A DNA stretch of 64,000 nucleotides, from contig JBDVKF010000075.1 in NCBI GenBank assembly GCA_039960995.1, positions 62,001 to 126,000 of the forward strand, written 5' to 3'. Below the pieces are notes generated by a model, which searched no databases, was not told the DNA's origin, and saw nothing but the letters and a program-made list of their open reading frames with translations. The position numbers were made by a program, and so were the translations under genes. How positions within the stretch are numbered: the first letter of the stretch is position 1; the number at the start of each line of letters is the position of its first letter. Source of the DNA: JABSSA01 sp039960995 (lineage in GTDB: Bacteria; Pseudomonadota; Alphaproteobacteria; Rhodobacterales; Rhodobacteraceae). Positions 1-7,938 of this stretch are shown one piece after another.

Positions 1-3000
1 GTGCGCATTCACCAGCCCTTGTACGGCAGGGGCAAATTTCGGAACTGATCAACGCCAAACCAAAATCACGTCGTCGTATCTTGGAAGAGGCGGCAGGGAT
101 CAGCGGTCTATATCAACGCCGCCACGAAGCTGAATTAAAGCTGAAAGGCGCAGAAACAAACCTGTCGCGTGTTGATGATGTGATCGAACAATTGGCCAGC
201 CAGTTGGCGCAATTGGCACGACAAGCCCGACAGGCGGCGCGGTATCGCGAAATCGGTCAATCCTTGCGCCATGCAGAAGGTCAGTTGTTGTATCGGCGCT
301 GGCGCGAAGCCGACGAAGCCCGTGCGCGCGCCGAAGAGGTTTTGCGCGAACGCACAACACTGGCTGCGCAAGCCGAAAGCGCTGTACGACTGGCGGCCAA
401 GGGACGTGAAGAAGCTGAAGGCGCATTGCCGGCCCTGCGCGAAGAAGAAGCGATTGCAGCGGCCGTAGTTCAACGCCTGTCCGTGCAGCGCGATACCCTG
501 ACAGAACAAGAACGCCAGGCAGAACAGACAATCGAGACGCTAGAGCAGCGCATCGAACAGCTTGGACGCGACATCGCGCGCGAAGACCAGCTGAACCGGG
601 ACGCGGGCGAAACAATTGAACGTCTGGATTGGGAAGCGGAAGAACTGGCCAAAGCGTCGGAAGGTCATGAAGTTGCCCTTGAAGCGGCAGCATTGGCTGC
701 GCGTGAAGGCGCTGAAGTGATGCAAGGTCAGGAAGAAAAGCTGACCGAAAAAACCGAAGATGTTGCTCGGCTGGCCGCCCGACACAACTCGGCAGAGCGT
801 TTATTGGAAGATAGTCGCAAACTGGAAATCCGTGCGGAAGAAAGCGCCACCAAAGCGCGCCATTCGGTAGAAGAAGCCCGCGAAACTCTGGCCCAAGCTG
901 GCAAAGCTTTGGACAAGGGGCAGGCCGAAGTGACCTTGGCCGAAGAACAGGCGCAAGCCGCGGACGAAGCCTTGACCAAGGCTGAGGATGAACGTGCGCA
1001 AACGCAATCACGCGAGGCGGATGCGCGCGCCGAACGCTCCGAAGCCGAAGGCGAGATGTCAGCCTTGAAAGCCGAAGCCGGTGCACTGGCGCGGTTGGTG
1101 GAACGCGACACAGCCGAAGGCGGTCAGATCCTTGATAGTGTTCAGGTCAAACCAGGCTTTGAAAAGGCACTTGGTGCCGCGTTGGCGGATGATTTGCGCG
1201 CACCCGAAGTTGGTCCAGAAGGGGTAAGCGGTTGGGCCAGCCTGCCAGCTTATGCCGAAGGGTATGCATTGCCCGGTGGTGTGATGCCGTTGGATTTGCA
1301 TGTGACAGTGCCGAATGCTTTGAAGCGCCGCATTTCCCAAATCGGGCTTGTGGATGCTGATGACGGCGCAGCGTTGCAGTCACAATTGAAACCGGGCCAA
1401 AGACTGGTTTCAAAAGACGGCGACTTGTGGCGTTGGGATGGCTTTCGGGCTGGGGCGGCAGATGCCCCAAGTGCTGCGGCACTGCGTCTTGAACAGTTGA
1501 ACCGGTTAGAGGCGTTGAAACAATCGCTTGCCACGGCAGAAGCGCGTGCAATGGGGGCGCGTCAGGCGCATGAAACATTGACGCGCATGCTGGCGGAACA
1601 ATCCGAAGCCGACAAGACGGCGCGTGAAGCGCGACGGATGGCCGACAAGCGGGTGGCGGATGCTGGGCGTGCACAAAGCCGCGCCGAAGCGGATCGCAAT
1701 CTGGCCGAAGGAAAAATGGAAAGCCTGTCACTGGCCGTGACACGCCACGAACAAGAAGCTTTGGAAGCCCGTGGGCGATTGAAAGAGGCCACAGCCGCGT
1801 TGGAAGGGTTGGAAAATCTGGACGAAACGCGTGCAGATGTGGAAGACCTGCGCATGACCGTCGAAGCCGCGCGCATTACAATGATGTCGCGCCGGTCTTC
1901 ACACGAAGATTTGCGTCGCACCGGTGAAGCGCGCACAAAGCGTAGTCAGGAAATCACCAAAGAAGTCAGCGGATGGCGGCACCGGCTTGAAACCGCGACA
2001 CAGCGCAGCGCCGAATTGATCGAGCGCAAAAGTGATTCAGAATCTGAACTGGCAACCGCACAGCGTGCACCGGGAAAACTGGCCGCAGACCGGGAACGCC
2101 TGACCCAAGAATTGACCAAATCTGAAGCGCGCAAAGCCAGTGCATCAGACAACCTGTCTAAAGCCGAAGCCGAATTACGCAACACATCGCAAATCGAACG
2201 CGAAGCCGAACGTGTCGCATCCGAGGCGCGCGAGGCCCGCGCGGCAAGCGAAGCACGATCAGACGCCGCTCGTGAAACGGTTGCGCAAGCCGCAGAGCGG
2301 ATCGCCGATGAAATGCAAATGACGCCCAATCAACTGTTGTCGCAGCTTGATGTCACAGCGGACGACATGCCCAAAGCCGAAGCGCTGGAAGCGGATGTGA
2401 ACCGTTTGAAACGCCAACGCGATGCATTGGGGGCTGTGAACCTGCGGGCCGAAGAAGATTCCAAAGAAGTTCAAGAAGAACACGACACGCTCAGCACCGA
2501 AAAGGCTGATCTGGAAGAAGCTATTCGGACGCTGCGTTCTGGTATTGCGAGCCTGAACAAAGAAGGTCGCGAACGTTTGTTGACTGCGTTCGAACAAGTG
2601 AATTCAAACTTCTCTTTGTTGTTCAAGCATCTGTTCGGCGGCGGCGAGGCCAATCTGGTCATGGTGGAAAGCGATGACCCGCTGGAAGCCGGGCTTGAGA
2701 TTATGTGTCAGCCACCCGGCAAGAAACTGTCGACTTTGTCTTTGCTGTCCGGTGGGGAACAAACGCTGACGGCTTTGGCTCTGATCTTTGCGGTGTTCTT
2801 GGCCAATCCTGCGCCAATCTGCGTTTTGGACGAGGTTGACGCGCCATTGGACGACGCCAACGTCACGCGGTTCTGTGATCTGTTGGATGAAATGTGCCGT
2901 CGCACGGATACGCGGTTTTTGATCATCACGCACCATGCCGTCACAATGGCGCGTATGGATCGGTTGTTCGGCGTCACAATGGCAGAGCAGGGGGTCAGCC

Positions 3001-3047
3001 AACTTGTTTCAGTGGATCTGAAAAAGGCGGCAACTCTGGTTGCGTAA
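1..3047 (+). CDS. smc: Chromosome segregation ATPase SMC, 5' end outside window
   Basis: The reading frame is open from base 3 and lacks its first ~140 codons: a typical bacterial SMC has about 1150 residues and about 1014 are visible. The N-terminal Walker A lies upstream of the window. Visible in order are the end of the N-terminal head (QGQISELINAKP), a long Glu/Ala/Arg-rich coiled coil, a hinge around the GGQILDSVQVKPGFEKALG stretch (bases ~1120-1450), a returning coiled coil, and the C-terminal head with the ABC signature LSLLSGGEQTLTALAL and Walker B PICVLDEVDAPLDD. SMC dimers with ScpA and ScpB organise and segregate the replicated chromosome. The stop TAA is followed with no gap by the reverse-strand stop of the convergent transglycosylase gene. 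Identification is firm. Confidence 0.97.
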   Translation, partial: AHSPALVRQGQISELINAKPKSRRRILEEAAGISGLYQRRHEAELKLKGAETNLSRVDDVIEQLASQLAQLARQARQAARYREIGQSLRHAEGQLLYRRWREADEARARAEEVLRERTTLAAQAESAVRLAAKGREEAEGALPALREEEAIAAAVVQRLSVQRDTLTEQERQAEQTIETLEQRIEQLGRDIAREDQLNRDAGETIERLDWEAEELAKASEGHEVALEAAALAAREGAEVMQGQEEKLTEKTEDVARLAARHNSAERLLEDSRKLEIRAEESATKARHSVEEARETLAQAGKALDKGQAEVTLAEEQAQAADEALTKAEDERAQTQSREADARAERSEAEGEMSALKAEAGALARLVERDTAEGGQILDSVQVKPGFEKALGAALADDLRAPEVGPEGVSGWASLPAYAEGYALPGGVMPLDLHVTVPNALKRRISQIGLVDADDGAALQSQLKPGQRLVSKDGDLWRWDGFRAGAADAPSAAALRLEQLNRLEALKQSLATAEARAMGARQAHETLTRMLAEQSEADKTAREARRMADKRVADAGRAQSRAEADRNLAEGKMESLSLAVTRHEQEALEARGRLKEATAALEGLENLDETRADVEDLRMTVEAARITMMSRRSSHEDLRRTGEARTKRSQEITKEVSGWRHRLETATQRSAELIERKSDSESELATAQRAPGKLAADRERLTQELTKSEARKASASDNLSKAEAELRNTSQIEREAERVASEAREARAASEARSDAARETVAQAAERIADEMQMTPNQLLSQLDVTADDMPKAEALEADVNRLKRQRDALGAVNLRAEEDSKEVQEEHDTLSTEKADLEEAIRTLRSGIASLNKEGRERLLTAFEQVNSNFSLLFKHLFGGGEANLVMVESDDPLEAGLEIMCQPPGKKLSTLSLLSGGEQTLTALALIFAVFLANPAPICVLDEVDAPLDDANVTRFCDLLDEMCRRTDTRFLIITHHAVTMARMDRLFGVTMAEQGVSQLVSVDLKKAATLVA

Positions 3048-4205
3048 TTACAGCTGATTTAGCAACGCAGGTGTTGGCCACGCATCAGCCGGCAATCCAA
3101 TGCGCTTTTGTTCAGCCTGAACCGCCGACCGGGTGCGCGCGCCCAAGATGCCATCAATTTTTCCCACGTCGTACCCGCGCGATTGCAGTTTCGTTTGCAA
3201 CGATTTCATCTGATCGCCTGTCAACCCAGTGTCAGGGTTGCCCGCCAGATACACGGGCGCACCTTCCAATCGCGTCGCGAAATAAGCGGCCGTCAACACA
3301 TAGACAAAGCTCTGATTCCATTCGAAATAAACGTTGAAATTAGGATAGGCTAAGAACGCCGGTCCTTTGTGGCCTTGTGGGAGTATCAGCGAAGCGGGCA
3401 GGTTAGCGGCTTGACCGTTCCGAGGTTTGATGCCCAAAGCGCGCCAGTCTTGAGCGGATTTGACAGTTTTCAATCCCGACAAAGACCAGTCGAATTGTGC
3501 TGGAACAGTGACTTCTTGCAACCAGGGTTCGCCCGCGCGCCAACCAAGATTTTGCAGCATCTTACCGCCCGATACCAATGCGTCCGGCGCTGATGTTTTT
3601 AATGAAACTTGTCCATCCCCGTCCGCATCGACCCCGTTTTCAAGAATGTCGGCAGGCAGCATCTGAACCATGCCAATTTCACCGGCCCATGCGCCGGTTG
3701 TGTTGTCAGGATTGAACTGGTCACGGGTGAATAATTCCAAAGCGGCGAAAATCTGAGGTCTGAACAATTCGGGGCGACGACAGTCATGCGCCAAGGTCAC
3801 CAGCGCATTGGCGGTATTAAACTTGCCTTGTACTGCGCCAAAATCAGTTTCGAACGCCCAAAACGCAAGAAGAACGCCTTTGTTGATGCCGTATTCGCGT
3901 TCAATTCGGTTGAAAACCGAAGACAAGCTTTGGGCTTTTGACTTGCCGGTGTTGACCCGGTTTTGGGAAATCAATCGGCGCGAAAAATCAAGGAATGGGC
4001 GTTGGAACACGCCTTGTGATCGATCAGCTTTCAATACGGCAGGGTCCTGTCGGACCCCGGAGAAAAAGCGATCGACGACGGATGCATCATAGCCTGTTGA
4101 GACAGCTTCGGATTTGAGGTCTTGCACAAAAGACCCAAAAGACCCCCCGCAACTGGCAAAGGCCATTCCCGGACATAAAGCCACTGCCAAAACGATTCCT
4201 CGCAT
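3048..4205 (-). CDS. Lytic murein transglycosylase, MltB/SLT_2 type, with C-terminal peptidoglycan-binding domain
   Basis: 385 residues from the chosen ATG. A longer frame opens at 4307, but the ATG at 4205 begins a clear signal peptide (MRGIVLAVALCPGMAFA) followed by Cys, so the protein is exported and may be a lipoprotein or periplasmic enzyme. The central domain matches SLT_2 lytic transglycosylases: FWAFETDFGAVQG carries the expected catalytic Glu, and GEIGMVQMLPADI is the usual downstream motif. The last ~60 residues (DQMKSLQTKLQSRGYDVGKI onward) form a PG_binding_1 domain. These enzymes cleave the MurNAc-GlcNAc bond to give 1,6-anhydro products during wall remodelling. It is convergent with smc, the two stop codons abutting. 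Confidence 0.93.
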   Translation of the reverse strand: MRGIVLAVALCPGMAFASCGGSFGSFVQDLKSEAVSTGYDASVVDRFFSGVRQDPAVLKADRSQGVFQRPFLDFSRRLISQNRVNTGKSKAQSLSSVFNRIEREYGINKGVLLAFWAFETDFGAVQGKFNTANALVTLAHDCRRPELFRPQIFAALELFTRDQFNPDNTTGAWAGEIGMVQMLPADILENGVDADGDGQVSLKTSAPDALVSGGKMLQNLGWRAGEPWLQEVTVPAQFDWSLSGLKTVKSAQDWRALGIKPRNGQAANLPASLILPQGHKGPAFLAYPNFNVYFEWNQSFVYVLTAAYFATRLEGAPVYLAGNPDTGLTGDQMKSLQTKLQSRGYDVGKIDGILGARTRSAVQAEQKRIGLPADAWPTPALLNQL

Positions 4206-4418
4206 CGATTCCACCCATCTACAATTTGCCAACGTATCGGTACGGAGGCTCGCAGATTGCTGCTGAACGTCAATGGCTTCGGCGGTATCTTCAATGGATT
4301 CGCGCAACGCATCGGGTTAAGTTCGCGAACCATTCCCACTCAAAAGTTACACCGTTGGGCATAAATTGGCTCAAGTACCGCCCGATGGACTACATAAGTT
4401 TACGCGCGAGAATATATT

Positions 4419-4434
4419 AATACCTTTTTAACAT
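4419..4434 (+). promoter_or_regulatory. Putative CtrA-binding box TTAA-N7-TTAAC
   Basis: TTAA at 4419-4422, seven bases, TTAA at 4430-4433 and C at 4434 match the full alphaproteobacterial CtrA consensus TTAA-N7-TTAAC. It lies 162 bases before the receiver-like gene and about 215 bases before the transglycosylase gene, both divergent from it. In Rhodobacterales CtrA governs motility, gene transfer agent and signalling genes, so control of the small receiver or of the wall hydrolase is plausible. AT-rich DNA can produce such a motif by chance, so binding is inferred only. Confidence 0.45.
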
Positions 4435-4552
4435 GTTGGCGAAACACTGGTCTTATTCTTCGCGGAACACGCACTAGGCGAGAAAAAGATCACTTCATCA
4501 AGCCATGCATAATGGTACTCGATTTTGAATTTTTGACTGGCTGCAAGAAACA

Positions 4553-4593
4553 GGGTGTCGATTAAAAACAATAGGGTGCCGATCAAAAACATA
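4553..4593 (+). repeat. Two tandem 21-bp-period imperfect repeats upstream of the receiver gene
   Basis: GGGTGTCGATTAAAAACAAT at 4553-4572 and GGGTGCCGATCAAAAACATA at 4574-4593 are near copies with a period of 21 bases, two turns of B-DNA. The second copy ends two bases before the start codon at 4596. Position and spacing fit a tandem operator or a translational control element. No regulator can be named. Confidence 0.6.
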
Positions 4594-4595
4594 GT

Positions 4596-4952
4596 ATGAA
4601 CGTACTAATTGTAGAAAATCGCAGAGAGCTTCGGCAGGTGTGGTGCAATCACTTGGCACGCCAGGGTGCAATTGTGCGCATGGCGTCCAATCAAGATCAA
4701 GCGATCGAAGCTATCCTAGAGCAATTTCCAGATATCATTGTTCTGAACCTCGTCCTCGAAGATGGGGGTGCATTGGCGATCTCGGATTTTGCCAGTTACC
4801 GCGCCCCTCAGGCCCAAGTTATATTTGTAACCGATACGTCTTTCTTTTCGGATGGATCGATTTTCAGTTTGTCACCCAATGCGTGTGCGTTTGTTCAAAC
4901 CGACACCCCACCCGAAGATTTGGCTGCAATCGTGGAACACTACGCCAACTAA
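4596..4952 (+). CDS. Single-domain receiver-like protein lacking the phosphoacceptor Asp
   Basis: 118 residues, the length of one CheY-like receiver domain with no output domain. The start VLIVENRRELRQVW matches the beta1 acidic region but has Asn-Arg where active receivers have two acids. At the beta3 end, DIIVLNLVLEDGG has Asn in place of the phosphorylated Asp. The beta4 Thr survives (VIFVTDTS), while the beta5 Lys of the KP motif is absent (CAFVQTDTP). The fold is therefore kept but ordinary phosphorylation chemistry looks lost, making it a probable pseudo-receiver that acts by protein binding. The stop overlaps the convergent GST gene by four bases. Upstream are a CtrA-like box and tandem repeats. 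Partner and pathway are unknown. Confidence 0.85.
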   Translation: MNVLIVENRRELRQVWCNHLARQGAIVRMASNQDQAIEAILEQFPDIIVLNLVLEDGGALAISDFASYRAPQAQVIFVTDTSFFSDGSIFSLSPNACAFVQTDTPPEDLAAIVEHYAN

Positions 4953-5929
4953 GCTTGATCCCTGTTATGCGGTTCCAGAAAATCCAAATGCGGGTTGATT
5001 GGAATGATCCGGTGCGGATTGATGCTTTCGTGGCTGAAATGATAATGCCGGATGATATGTGACATGTTCACCGTCTTGGCGACTTGTGGCCATTGATACA
5101 ATTCGCGGGTGTATGCCCAGAGGTTTGAATAATCGATAATTCGGCGTCGATTACATTTGAAATGTAGATGGTACACGCTGTCGAACCGCACAAGGGTCGG
5201 GAACAATCGCCAATCCGCTTCGGTGATCCGATCCCCCATCAAGTATCTGTCGGATGACAGTCGGTCTTCTAACCAATCCAACGTGTCAAACAGGGCTGTA
5301 ACAGCCTGGTCATAGGCGTGTTGCGATGTGGCGAATCCTGACCGGTAAACGCCATTGTTGAACGTGTCATAGATGCGCGCATTGACGGGTTCGATGGCGT
5401 CTCGCAAATGGTCTGGCCAAAAATCCAGGGTGTTTCCGGTCAGGTCGTTAAACGCCGTATTCATCATGCGAATGATTTCGGAACTTTCATTCGAAACAAT
5501 GGTTTCTAATTTTTTGTCCCATAAAATGGGAACAGTGACCCGGCCGGAAAAAGTGGTGTCCGCTTTGACATAGATATCCCGCGCAAAGGGCACCCCGTAC
5601 AGAGTGTCGCCTGTAGCACCATGTTCGTCCGTTTCAAAGGTCCAGCCGTCTTTCAGCATATCGGGATGGACGGCCGACACCGAAATATGATCGCCCAAAT
5701 CCTTGAGTTGACGAAAGATCAATGCGCGATGCGCCCATGGACAGGCATTGCTGACATAAAGGTGGTAACGCCCGCTTTCGGCCGCAAAACCGCCGACGCC
5801 GCTCGGGCCAGGGCTTCCATCTGCAGTGACCCAGTTGCGAAACTTGGCGATGCTGCGTTCAAATTTTCCATCCGTGCTTCTTGTGTCGTACCACGTGTCG
5901 TGCCAGACCCCATCAACAAGCAAACCCAT
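4949..5929 (-). CDS. yqjG: Glutathionyl-hydroquinone reductase (Xi-class glutathione S-transferase)
   Basis: 326 residues, the usual size of the family. The catalytic motif NACPWAHRAL, with a Cys thiolate in the N-terminal thioredoxin-fold domain at about residue 60, separates Xi-class reductases from Ser/Tyr GSTs. The all-helical C-terminal half contains DRITEADWRLFPTLVRFD and the WPQVAKTVNMSHI segment typical of YqjG/EcmB proteins. These cytosolic enzymes reduce S-glutathionyl-hydroquinones back to free hydroquinones with glutathione. ATG at 5929 begins MGLLVDGVWHD, the family N-terminus. It is convergent with the receiver gene with a four-base overlap. The physiological substrate is not shown by context. 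Confidence 0.93.
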   Translation of the reverse strand: MGLLVDGVWHDTWYDTRSTDGKFERSIAKFRNWVTADGSPGPSGVGGFAAESGRYHLYVSNACPWAHRALIFRQLKDLGDHISVSAVHPDMLKDGWTFETDEHGATGDTLYGVPFARDIYVKADTTFSGRVTVPILWDKKLETIVSNESSEIIRMMNTAFNDLTGNTLDFWPDHLRDAIEPVNARIYDTFNNGVYRSGFATSQHAYDQAVTALFDTLDWLEDRLSSDRYLMGDRITEADWRLFPTLVRFDSVYHLHFKCNRRRIIDYSNLWAYTRELYQWPQVAKTVNMSHIIRHYHFSHESINPHRIIPINPHLDFLEPHNRDQA

Positions 5930-6072
5930 CGCTCAATCTCCATTTTCCCTATGCGCACTGTAATGAAAATCCGCTTGCTGAAAACTGCCATCCACGCAGG
6001 GATGTTCTGCGAAAATGCACAATGATCAGAATTGCTCTGGTCAATGGTGCCGCAATCCCGTTCAATTCGAAC

Positions 6073-6633
6073 ATGACCAGCCTTAATCGTATCATCATGC
6101 AGCGCAAGTCCCGGGCGTGGATAAACAGCTTGGGTCCAGAAAAACTGGACGTCGCAGAGATTTCTGGAAAATGGGGACAAATGTTCCCGTTTCGCAGTTA
6201 CGCGCAATATCGGTTCCCCAAATTCGACATCTGCAAGGGGCCGATACTGGAGGAATCCGAAAAGCCGCGAAAATTCGATTTGATCATGGCCAACCAAGTG
6301 TGGGAACATCTGGACCGGCCCTATACGGCAACAAAGAACGTTCGAAAGATGCTGCGGAAGGGCGGGTGGTTTTGGGTCGCTGTCCCATTTTACATACCGT
6401 TTCATGCGGCTCCAAATGATTGTTCGCGTTGGACTGCGCGTGGGCTGAAAAACCTGTTGGTTGAAGCCGGATTTGACAAAGAAGCCGTTCAGTCCCATCA
6501 ATGGGGCAATCGAAATGCTGCGTTGCGCAACATGGATGATGTTTGGCCACCTGAATACGATTCTGCATCAGACCCTTTGGAAAACGACGCAAAAATGCCG
6601 GTCTGCGCGTGGGCAATGGCCCAGAAGGTCTGA
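6073..6633 (+). CDS. Class I SAM-dependent methyltransferase, start uncertain
   Basis: The frame is open from 5881 upward. The most family-like start is ATG 6073 (MTSLNRIIMQRKSRAWINSL, 186 residues); ATG 6022 is an alternative, and neither has a good Shine-Dalgarno sequence. Visible are KLDVAEISGKWG in the place of the glycine-rich SAM loop, KFDLIMANQVWEHLDRPY as the post-II motif common in Methyltransf_11 proteins, and MLRKGGWFWVAVPFY as the following strand. The glycine-rich loop is poor, so activity is likely but not assured. Substrate is unknown. The gene is followed after one base by an MFS transporter in the same direction, suggesting a two-gene operon. Confidence 0.75.
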   Translation: MTSLNRIIMQRKSRAWINSLGPEKLDVAEISGKWGQMFPFRSYAQYRFPKFDICKGPILEESEKPRKFDLIMANQVWEHLDRPYTATKNVRKMLRKGGWFWVAVPFYIPFHAAPNDCSRWTARGLKNLLVEAGFDKEAVQSHQWGNRNAALRNMDDVWPPEYDSASDPLENDAKMPVCAWAMAQKV

Positions 6634-6634
6634 C

Positions 6635-7801
6635 ATGTCAGAAAAAACAAATTTTGCCCTGATCGTCGCGATTTGGGCGGCCGGGCTTGGCGCGGCGGCG
6701 CAATACGCCAAGATCAGTGTGATTTTTGATCGCCTTGGGGCTTATTACCCGGATGCAGGTGTCGCGTTGGGTTTTGTCGTATCAATCGTCGGATTTGTCG
6801 GCATCGCGATGGGTGTCTTCGCCGGAGTGTTTGTTGCGCGTATTCGGTATCGCCGTGCATTGCTTTGGGCCATGTGGGCGGGGGCAGTTTTTTCTGCATT
6901 GCAAGCGTTCATGCCGCCATTGCCGGTGCTTTTGGCGTTACGTGCGGGTGAAGGATTGTCCCATTTGATCATGGTTGTTGCCGCGCCAACGTTGATTGCG
7001 CAGTTAAGCGCGGACAGACATCGCGGGCTGACGCTGACCTTGTGGTCGACATTCTTTAGCGTTGCGTTTTCGTTGCTGGTGGCTTTGGGCATTCCGTTGG
7101 TGGATGCATATGGAATTCCGGCATTGTTTGCTGCGCATGCTGTTTGGTTGGCTGTTTTTGCAATTGTCCTGACATTTATGCTTAACCCGCTAAATATCCC
7201 TTCGCCGGACACCGTGCTGACCTTGCGCGGTCTCATAGACGAACACATCGCAATCTATCGATCCCCATTTTTGGCAGCACCCGCTATGGGGTGGTTGTTC
7301 TATACGTTTTGCTTTTTGGCCATTCTGACAGTGCTGCCGCCCTTTATCGCAGCGGATCAACGCGTGTTTGTCATGGGGATGATGCCGCTTGTGTCGATTG
7401 CGGTGTCGATGACGCTTGGTGTCGTTTTGCTGCGGGTTATCACTGCTGTCCAAGTTGTGCAGATTGGCTTCCTTGGCGCAGCGGTTTGTATGGTCTGGCT
7501 CTACTATACGCCGGGCTTGCCGCTGGCGTGTTTGTCACTGGCGGGGGCGTTCGGGTTGGTTCAAGGGGCCAGTTTCGCGTCTGTTCCACAGTTGAACAAG
7601 ACGGCTCAGACCCAAGCACGTGCCAACGGGGCGTTGGTGCAGACCGGAAATATCGGCAATACGCTTGGCACACCCGTCATGTTGGCCGTGGTCGCAGCTT
7701 CTGGATATTCGGGGCTGGTTCTGACCACAATTTTGGGGCTGATGGCTGGTTTTTTCATTCACGTCTGGCTGTCGGCACGGCGCAAGGCGGCCTCAATTTG
7801 A
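6635..7801 (+). CDS. MFS transporter
   Basis: 388 residues from ATG 6635, chosen because AAGG lies seven bases before it and because the preceding in-frame sequence is the methyltransferase gene read in another frame. The protein is strongly hydrophobic throughout, with about twelve predicted membrane segments and short basic loops such as ARIRYRRALLWAMWAG after helix 2, the usual MFS A-motif position. It probably exports or imports a small solute across the inner membrane by proton coupling. The one-base gap from the methyltransferase suggests co-transcription. Substrate cannot be inferred from sequence. Confidence 0.88.
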   Translation: MSEKTNFALIVAIWAAGLGAAAQYAKISVIFDRLGAYYPDAGVALGFVVSIVGFVGIAMGVFAGVFVARIRYRRALLWAMWAGAVFSALQAFMPPLPVLLALRAGEGLSHLIMVVAAPTLIAQLSADRHRGLTLTLWSTFFSVAFSLLVALGIPLVDAYGIPALFAAHAVWLAVFAIVLTFMLNPLNIPSPDTVLTLRGLIDEHIAIYRSPFLAAPAMGWLFYTFCFLAILTVLPPFIAADQRVFVMGMMPLVSIAVSMTLGVVLLRVITAVQVVQIGFLGAAVCMVWLYYTPGLPLACLSLAGAFGLVQGASFASVPQLNKTAQTQARANGALVQTGNIGNTLGTPVMLAVVAASGYSGLVLTTILGLMAGFFIHVWLSARRKAASI

Positions 7802-7836
7802 TCTGCTGTTGCCAAGTTATGGCAGCTGCCACCAAC

Positions 7837-7851
7837 GTTCTCTGTATGTTC
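7837..7851 (+). promoter_or_regulatory. LexA SOS box, alphaproteobacterial type GTTC-N7-GTTC
   Basis: GTTC at 7837-7840, seven bases and GTTC at 7848-7851 match exactly the direct-repeat LexA operator of Alphaproteobacteria. It lies 87 bases before the uvrA start, in the short region after the MFS gene. uvrA is a classic SOS gene, so both motif and context agree. Confidence 0.85.
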
Positions 7852-7938
7852 TCACTTTTCGATTGGAGACTCAGCAATGACGGACTATGTATGATCCGTT
7901 AACGGGTCCCCGTCACATTTGCTGCAAAGAAAGCTGCC

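Larger units (their letters stand above)
4206..4595. other. Intergenic region between the divergent transglycosylase and receiver genes
   Basis: About 390 bases without a convincing gene, more AT-rich than its surroundings. It holds the divergent promoters of the transglycosylase gene (leftward) and the small receiver gene (rightward). Two signals stand out and are listed separately: a perfect CtrA-type box at 4419-4434 and two tandem imperfect repeats at 4553-4593 ending just before the receiver start codon. No Shine-Dalgarno sequence is obvious before 4596. Confidence 0.6.

Noticed and set aside
100..1086. 328-residue minus-strand frame inside smc
   Set aside because: It lies antisense to the clear SMC coiled coil and is Arg/Leu/Pro-rich, the usual shadow pattern.
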